A stretch of 64,000 nt of DNA, taken from assembly GCA_038025085.1 (NCBI GenBank), contig CM076143.1:34060501-34124500 (forward strand), read 5' to 3'. The notes beneath the pieces are model-generated. The model worked only from the letters and a program-made list of their open reading frames with translations. It did no database searches and was not told the DNA's origin. The DNA is from Tetragonia tetragonoides (lineage: Eukaryota; Streptophyta; Magnoliopsida; Caryophyllales; Aizoaceae). This document shows, piece by piece, positions 58,901-64,000 of this stretch. A program made the translations under genes and the position numbers. Within the stretch, counting starts at the first letter, position 1; each line of letters begins with the position of its first letter.

Positions 58901-58907
58901 GAATAAA
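49636..58907 (+). CDS. CSLA: CSLA-family glucomannan 4-beta-mannosyltransferase, exons 1-6 (3' part off-window, frameshift in exon 4)
   Basis: GT-2 family Golgi enzyme that polymerises mannose (and glucose) from GDP-sugars into mannan or glucomannan. Six exons with GT-AG borders encode about 342 codons of the usual 500-550: 49636-49950, 52160-52258, 52851-53103, 57415-57527, 57831-57967, 58794-58907. Motifs: N-terminal membrane segments, DDST (exon 2), [10 protein letters not shown] (exon 3), [10 protein letters not shown] (exon 5) and QQHRW (exon 6). Exon 4 carries two extra bases in an A-run, giving an immediate TAG. The gene is therefore a pseudogene, or the run is a sequence error. Later exons would lie beyond the LINE in intron 6. 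Confidence 0.85.
49951..52159 (+). other. CSLA: CSLA intron 1 with repeat tract and a possible insertion
   Basis: Loose repeats of ATTGGTATCGAAT and GATACTA flank a central block (about 50463-51590). The block starts CAGCCTGTTTGGTTAGCG and ends GAATCAAACAACCCCTAATT, which looks like imperfect inverted termini of a non-autonomous DNA transposon. A C-homopolymer lies at about 50569-50581. No gene. Confidence 0.5.
51910..51965 (+). repeat. Dispersed short repeat (also 53250-53285 and, inverted, 58175-58230)
   Basis: GCAAGTCTTGTGTGAGACC, then AACTCACAGAAAAATGGG. Related sequence occurs in CSLA introns 3 and 5, the latter in reverse. Probably the end of a common MITE or SINE-like family. Confidence 0.55.
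52160..52258 (+). CDS. CSLA: CSLA exon 2
   Basis: 33 codons from [17 protein letters not shown] to [11 protein letters not shown] before and GT after. DDST contains the first conserved Asp of GT-2 enzymes. Both borders are phase 0. Confidence 0.9.
52851..53103 (+). CDS. CSLA: CSLA exon 3
   Basis: 84 codons plus one base, from [20 protein letters not shown] to ALVQARWEF. It includes [12 protein letters not shown] and [10 protein letters not shown] with the metal- and nucleotide-sugar-binding Asp residues. The split codon (G|TG, Val) continues in exon 4. Confidence 0.92.
53765..54351. mobile_element. hAT-like MITE in CSLA intron 3
   Basis: Left end CAGGGGCGGAACCAAGG, right end TGGTTTCGCCACTG (inverted match CAGTGGCGAAACCA). 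Flanks GCCCTGTG and ACCCTGGG agree at 6 of 8 bases, compatible with an aged 8-bp duplication. No coding capacity. Confidence 0.6.
55809..56965. mobile_element. Long-inverted-repeat DNA element in CSLA intron 3
   Basis: About 150-bp inverted arms: CAACAAAGGTCACGTAGG at 55822 against the complement of CCTACATGACCTTTGTTG at 56935-56952, both continuing through GTAGACCATTGACGTTGAAA-type sequence. Inside is a 39-bp unit (TAGCAAACAATGTAGAGCAA...) present three times (56545-56662). Long arms suggest a MULE-like derivative; no clean target duplication was found. Confidence 0.65.
57415..57527 (+). pseudogene. CSLA: CSLA exon 4 with +2 frameshift
   Basis: Reads [19 protein letters not shown], then five A bases where three bases are expected, then [16 protein letters not shown] in a shifted frame. 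Length is 113 bp against 111 expected from the phases of exons 3 and 5. As written, translation stops at TAG a few codons later. Confidence 0.9.
57831..57967 (+). CDS. CSLA: CSLA exon 5
   Basis: [19 protein letters not shown], then [20 protein letters not shown] and VYLADLK. It contains the ED acid pair thought to act as catalytic base. Starts in phase 1 and ends in phase 0 at GTAAAT. Confidence 0.92.
58794..58907 (+). CDS. CSLA: CSLA exon 6
   Basis: 38 codons, [20 protein letters not shown] to [13 protein letters not shown] is the QxxRW signature of processive GT-2 enzymes. The donor GTGAGC at 58908 opens an intron filled by a LINE. Confidence 0.92.
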
Positions 58908-59029
58908 GTGAGCTTTATACTTTAAAATTTTATTCTTTTTTTTGGTAAAAGATAGCTTCTTAAATCTTAATTACCAAAAGACATGCAGTATAACTCATAA
59001 AAAGACATAAAAGAGGTCTATATGCCCAA

Positions 59030-59591
59030 GGCACCTTCTAAGAAATATACTTGCAACATATACACCAAGCCTTACAGCCACTTAACAAATAGAACTAAGC
59101 AGACTTACATCTTTCTCTTTTACAACCTCAGGTTGGACACAACCTATCCTAAACTTCATGCCATTCTTGAGTACTTGTGCAATAATCATCTTAGGATCAC
59201 ACTTCTGAATAAACTACACGATTGCTAGCAATCCACAGATAACTGCAACCATAGCATACAGAACCCATTTTTTTTATGTTGCCTCTCCTTGTCATAAGCC
59301 GAGTAGGCCACTGTTGGTAATCCTCGGGCCATGTAGAGTGCTTGATCCAATAACATACCCCTTCAACCACCTATCTTTAAATAGCCAAGTAAAGAATAGG
59401 TGAGGAACACATTCATTGTGTGTTTCACACAGGGGACAAAGAGGATCACCAACATGACAATCCATCCTGATAAGTGTGTCCCTGGTTAGAATCCTCCCAT
59501 GTAAGACCAACCAACAAATTAATGCATGCCTAGGGACTGTGTATTCTTCCCAAGCCACAATAACTTCCTTCACTCTATCATGATGTCCCAT
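59030..59591 (-). pseudogene. LINE ORF2 C-terminal zf-RVT region
   Basis: Reads VPRHALICWLVLHGRILTRD, then CHVGDPLCPLCETHNECVPH, the Cys/His zinc-binding segment of plant LINE RTs (zf-RVT). It is followed by decayed sequence to about 59030. Stops are present. Confidence 0.8.
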
Positions 59592-59767
59592 AAAGTTTCA
59601 TATCCCAGCTTAGTAGTATTCACCCTAATGGTTGACAGACAAGACAACAGAGCCACTAATCTCTCTTGTATCCCCTCTAACCTTCATGAGCTTATTCTAG
59701 TACCAATTGGAAACAGTTGGCACACCCTGTGTTAATGAAGATCTTGCCCTCTCAATTACAATATATG

Positions 59768-60709
59768 TGTTATAACGGAATCACTCTGATTCGTACTTAA
59801 TTTCAGGTGTGATTGATTCACAACAACTAATGCGGAACAATAATATTGAGAAGAAACTAAACAGAGAAAAAGACACACAAATTTACGTAGAAAACCCAAC
59901 TAGGGAAAAACCACGGGCAAAACAAGAGTATTTTACTATATCTTGAAAGAGATTACAAACGGGAAACGGTCCCACACAACTGTGTTTCTCAAATCTCACA
60001 AGGCTCTGTTAATGTTTCTAATGGGGTGTCTAATAATAATGACTCCTAATTAGACTAGGACTAATAATGAGCTTGTACAGAATACGGAATAACATAACAT
60101 AACATAACATAACGTAAGACCGTATAACCCAATATAGCATAACATAACTTAACGTACAGTAACGTAACCAACCGTAACACAACATACGGTAAGGTAACCT
60201 ACTTCAAGGCATTAATTCCAACAAATCTCCACCTTGACTTGAATCTTCTCCAGAAACCAAATTTTCGCCTTGTCTCGAATTATTCACGAGTTTCAAACTT
60301 AACCTCTTTTTCTTCCAAAAGACCCCGAAGGGCTTCACCTCAAACTTGAGGAACTTTATTGATGTCCAAGACACACTTGGACTCCTTGATGGGTAGACTA
60401 CCCACAACTTGATCACATAATTGACACATTTTCTTGCGCCACACTTTCTTAACACCAAACCTTGATTTACTTGCTGAATTTGTCTCCTTAATGGTAGATC
60501 CTACCAATTCAAACAATGCCCCAACTCACTTACCTTTCCTAATCTAGACTCCTAATGAGACTAGGACTAATGATGAGCCCATACCGTAACACTGTATAAC
60601 CCAATATAGCATAACATAAGTTAACGTACAGTAACGTAACCAACCATAACACAATATACGGTAAGGTAACCTACTGCAACGATAAGACTTCAAGACATTA
60701 ATTCCAACA
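59768..60709 (-). mobile_element. Internally deleted copia-type element in the LINE
   Basis: On the minus strand the 3' LTR (60223-59768, TGTTGGAATTAATG to CCGTTATAACA) is preceded by the polypurine tract CAAGGTGGAGATTTG. A second LTR piece with the same start (60709 to about 60546) is fused to about 320 bp of internal sequence. The LTRs share TAACGTAACC-type repeats. The deletion removes the rest of the first LTR and all coding domains. Confidence 0.7.
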
Positions 60710-60711
60710 GT

Positions 60712-61075
60712 GTGCACCCACTTCGCCAATAGGCTAGCCCTCTTACTAGCAATAGCCCACAAATGTTTTGCAATTACAGTTCTTTTTAAGATTTTGCAGT
60801 TCTTAGTGTTCAAGCCACCCAATCTCCTAGGTAGGCATATATTCTCCCATTCAACCAGAGGAATTGTTGTATTTTGAGTAGTCTACCCCCCACAAGAAGT
60901 TTCTACACACTCGGACAATGTTCTTAAGCAATGATTGAGGCAAAATAAATTAAAAATATATGCCCAGTACACATACATTGTGTATATAACTAAATTCACA
61001 AGGTGAGCCCTCCCTATCAAAGAGAGGGTATCCTTGTTATTATCGTTTCCACCCAAAATAAGCAATACATATTAG
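60712..61075 (-). pseudogene. LINE ORF2 segment between RT and zf-RVT
   Basis: CLPRRLGGLNTKNCKILKRT, then AKHLWAIASKRASLLAKWVH on the minus strand. This is the typical LxxxGGLxxxxxxxxNxA..KxxW connection of plant LINEs. Interrupted below by the copia element. Confidence 0.75.
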
Positions 61076-61083
61076 ATCACTTA

Positions 61084-61280
61084 GGCCCTGTTCTTTTCGT
61101 CGTTTCCATGTTGCATGCCGTTCCGTTCCGTTCCAATCCGTTCCGTTCCGTTCCGCGCCGCATTCGGTACTTCATTTTGTCTCACATATTTTTGAATTAT
61201 CCGCGCCGCGCTGTTCCGTTCCGTTCTATTCCAATCCGTTTCTCACCGTTCCGCACCATTCCGTTGAAGAGAATAGGGCC
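61084..61280. mobile_element. Short MITE rich in GTTCC units
   Basis: Inverted termini GGCCCTGTTCTTTTC and GAAGAGAATAGGGCC, about 197 bp. The interior is made of GTTCCGTTCCGTTCC-type repeats on both sides of a short AT-rich centre. LINE coding homology continues on both sides (FPMKYLRMPM just beyond 61281). No firm target duplication. Confidence 0.65.
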
Positions 61281-62508
61281 TAGTGGGGAACATAGGCATT
61301 CTAAGATACTTCATGGGAAAGTTCCCATCTAAAAAACAGTCAAAGCACTAAATTGTTGCTTCACATCCCTAGTCACTCCACCAGTAAAAACCTCTGACTT
61401 GGATAAATTATTAGTATGACCTGCAATCTGCAAAATGATTGAAATTCTCCATGATACAAGCCACAGATTGACAGATATCATATTACCTTTACAACATTAC
61501 ACCAAGTCATCAGCAAATGACAGATTAATCAATTTTAAGTTTCTGCACTGTGGATGGATTCTGAACTCCCTAATCTTTAATTTCTTGCATACTTCAAAGT
61601 TCTTGTTAGACTTTCCATAACTATAACAAAAATAAGAGGAGAAACTGGATCTCCATGCCTGAAACCCTTCACTTCTCTAAACTGGCCATGCAATCTTCCA
61701 TTAATGTTCAAAGTAAACCAGGTGGAAATAATGCATTTCATAACCCAATCTACAAACCAAGAGGGAAAACCCAAACCAACACTATCTCCTGCACAAAAGC
61801 CCAATCCACAATGTCACGGGCTTTTCTCAAACTAATCTTCATCATGCACCTTAGAGAAATATTAGCTCTTCTATACAACCTAATGAGATCTTGAATGATC
61901 ATAATATCATGGCCAATGTTCCTACTAGCTATAAAAGCACATTGGTTATCACTAACAATATTTGGAAAAATCTTCTTCACTCTAGAGCAAAGCAATTTAG
62001 AGACAACTTTATACATTGTGTTACACCATGCAACGGGTTTGTACTCACTAGACTTCAAAGTGTTATCGATCTTTGGAGCTAGGGTAATAACTGTAAAGTT
62101 CAGTTGTGAAAGAAACTTACTGGATCTAAAGAAATTCAGTATAACATCACTGATATCATCTCCAACAGTCTCTTAAACAACCCTGAACCATAGCCATCAG
62201 GTCCAGCACATTTGTTAGAAGAGATGGAATATAAGGCAGCCTTCAGTTCCTCCTTAGTAAAAGGTTGCAACATAAGTAGCTTGAGTTCTGTAGTGAGTAG
62301 GACCAACACGAATGACTTCCAACTTGGCAGCAACTATCTTTGAACCACTACTACCCACCGTACCCTCATAAAACCCACAAAAAGTTTTGATCACCTCACC
62401 GTAATCAGTTATTACATAACCAGCTTGATCATAAATAGCATTCACCCTATTCTTGTGCCTCCTCTTCTTGATGAGAGAGAGGAAATATTTTATTATTAAG
62501 ATCTCCAT
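61281..62508 (-). pseudogene. LINE reverse transcriptase region
   Basis: From high to low coordinates: LQPFTKEELKAALYSISSNK and CAGPDGYGSGLFK (62333-62136); YKPVAWCNTMYKVVSKLLCS then NIVSDNQCAFIASRNIGHD (62058-61750); and NGRLHGQFREVKGFRHGDPV then SPLIFVIVMESLTR (61804-61577). These are RT blocks 0-4 of plant L1-type LINEs. The catalytic YADD box is not recognisable and frames are broken. Confidence 0.85.
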
Positions 62509-62811
62509 ACTTTAACCAATTAATCTTACTCTAGAAGCTCTCAAGAACAAAAGAAAGTCTTATTTACTTAGCCACTGCCTCCCTCTCAGCTTACTGTAAG
62601 GAACAATTGAAATGATCATTCTGAACCTGCAAATAGACATTTTGCATGCATGCTCGAGCCAGGCCAGTTTTGTAATGTATGTCACCAAACTCACTTGTAT
62701 TAAGATACATAAAGGACATTTGCAGACAAGTAAACTTCTTAACAACAGCATACGTCTACATCCTCTTATATTAGACTTCCGACCTCTAGCCACAATATCA
62801 TGGAAACGATC

Positions 62812-63607
62812 TGTTGGGGAAAGCACACAAATACAAAAGCGGAAGCAACAAAGACTTTTTCCCCGGTTGTGATGCAAAGATGAGCAATAACCAATTCAAG
62901 CAACCAAACAATATTGAACCAAACTGACAGCAGCAAATGGAACTATAAATCAGCCCAAAAAACAATAAATAAACAAGGAGACGCAAGGATTTACGTGGAA
63001 ACCCCGATGTGGGGAAAAAACCACGGGACCGTTAACAAACGGTGCCAAAACCTCCACTAATCAACAAATTAACAAGTGGGTACAACAATAGTTCTTCCCT
63101 AGATCAACTAGAGGTATTCACAATCATCAAGGATCAACCTTGGCACAACAAGTCTCCCAAATCATCACCCAAAAGAGTGAAAATACAATTTCGTATAAAA
63201 TAAGAGCTGAATTTAGAAAACTGACTTAGAGAGCTCCAAATGAAATTCTGACCGTTGGATTTGAAGAGGGGGATGTCAGGAACAACGTGCTAAAATCTCG
63301 CGACGATCGGAGTTCGTTTGGTCGTCGATCGGGGCGGATTTCTGGGCTGCCAGCACCAAAATTCGTGGGTGGCTCCTCTTCTCTCTCTCCTCTTCACTTC
63401 TAGACTTTTCTCCTGATTTTGTGAGTGTCTAGGCTTTCTCTCTCTTGCACTCAGCCCTTCTAACCTTTTGGCTTATAAGGAAAGCCACTTGGGAGTGAAT
63501 ATACGAAATTGCCCTTCACTTAAACATCATATGGATAACCCATATGGTAAGCAAATATAACCCAAATTAATTGGGCTCTTCCTCCATATAGGAGGGATAC
63601 TCCAACA
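62812..63607. mobile_element. Solo LTR (copia-like) with perfect target duplication
   Basis: Starts TGTTGGGGAAAG and ends TACTCCAACA, 796 bp, flanked by CGATC on both sides (62807-62811 and 63608-63612). No internal domain, so it results from recombination between two LTRs. Confidence 0.88.
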
Positions 63608-63612
63608 CGATC

Positions 63613-64000
63613 AGACTGAGTCTACATATTAAAGAACTTTCCCCAGAGTAGGTAATTTAAATAACTTCACTAACAATGGTCATCATGCAAAGCATGAGCA
63701 ACATAACATAATCTGCAAAACTAGAAATCCATGCCGCATTAGCAAACACCCAATCAAGCTTGGAGCACACATTGTGTTCCCCTTTCTGCTTATTACTCAA
63801 AGAGAACCTACCCCCTATTCTCTTTCATTCTTGCCATTTGCAGTAATCCACACAGTGCTAAAAATCAACAACCTCTAAATAAGAAACCCTATTCCCACCA
63901 GCCATATCAACAATCTACAGAACACTGTTAAAATTACCAATAATTACCAAGGGAAGCCCCAAATGGTCACTTATGTTCCTAAGGAATTCCCACAAAGCCT
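63613..64000 (-). pseudogene. LINE endonuclease fragment
   Basis: Minus strand: LWEFLRNISDHLGLPLVIIG, then NFNSVL, then GGNRVSYLEVVDF. This corresponds to the GDFN region of AP-type LINE endonucleases, with Asp replaced by Asn. In-frame stops follow. The sequence runs off the window. Confidence 0.75.

Larger units (their letters stand above)
58937..64000 (-). mobile_element. LINE (non-LTR retrotransposon), decayed, 5' end off-window
   Basis: Endonuclease, RT and zinc-binding C-terminal parts follow each other on the minus strand from 64000 down to about 59030. A T-run at 58936-58944 (poly-A on the minus strand) marks the likely 3' end inside CSLA intron 6. It is interrupted by a copia derivative (59768-60709), a MITE (61084-61280) and a solo LTR (62812-63607). 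Many stops and frameshifts. Confidence 0.8.

Overview
This window is plant nuclear DNA, most likely from a eudicot. It has spliced genes, plant-type TATA promoters, Ty3/gypsy elements of the Tat lineage primed by tRNA-Arg, a BED-finger hAT transposon, LINE and copia remnants, and one low-copy host gene of the CSLA (mannan synthase) family. The species cannot be named from the sequence; a dispersed intron repeat that I associate with Caryophyllales is only a weak hint.

Positions 1-43706 are a nested stack of Tat-lineage LTR retrotransposons. Only the right-hand edges fall in the window; the matching left edges lie before base 1. From the left: element A (minus strand, right edge 9373), a partial LTR A' (edge 10220), element B reduced to LTR and primer site (edge 11569), element C (plus strand, 5'-truncated by B, edge 27209), element D (plus, edge 37785, itself opened by C), a 3' remnant of element G (edge 39600) and LTR F (edge 43706, opened by a Helitron-like insertion). 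Every coding region in these elements is damaged.

The Tat elements share an unusual plan. After sense gag-protease-(G-patch)-RT-RNase H-integrase comes a short conserved noncoding block. Beyond it lie two genes on the opposite strand: a DUF7745-like gene and a multi-exon plant-mobile-domain (PMD) gene. The antisense genes have their own TATA promoters, and copy C keeps a spliceosomal intron on the antisense strand. Arrays of about 21-bp GC-rich near-palindromes lie 40-100 bp upstream of the TATA boxes of the LTR promoters and of most antisense-gene promoters. This three-transcription-unit retrotransposon with a shared promoter module is the most notable system here.

Positions 43833-48116 hold a complete-looking autonomous hAT transposon with a perfect 8-bp target duplication. 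Downstream, 49636-58907 carries exons 1-6 of a CSLA gene; all the GT-2 motifs can be read, but exon 4 has a 2-base frameshift. Its introns hold several inverted-repeat insertions. From about 58937 to the window end, a decayed minus-strand LINE fills the next intron and contains a deleted copia element, a MITE and a solo LTR with a perfect 5-bp target duplication. CSLA exons 7 onward would lie past base 64000.
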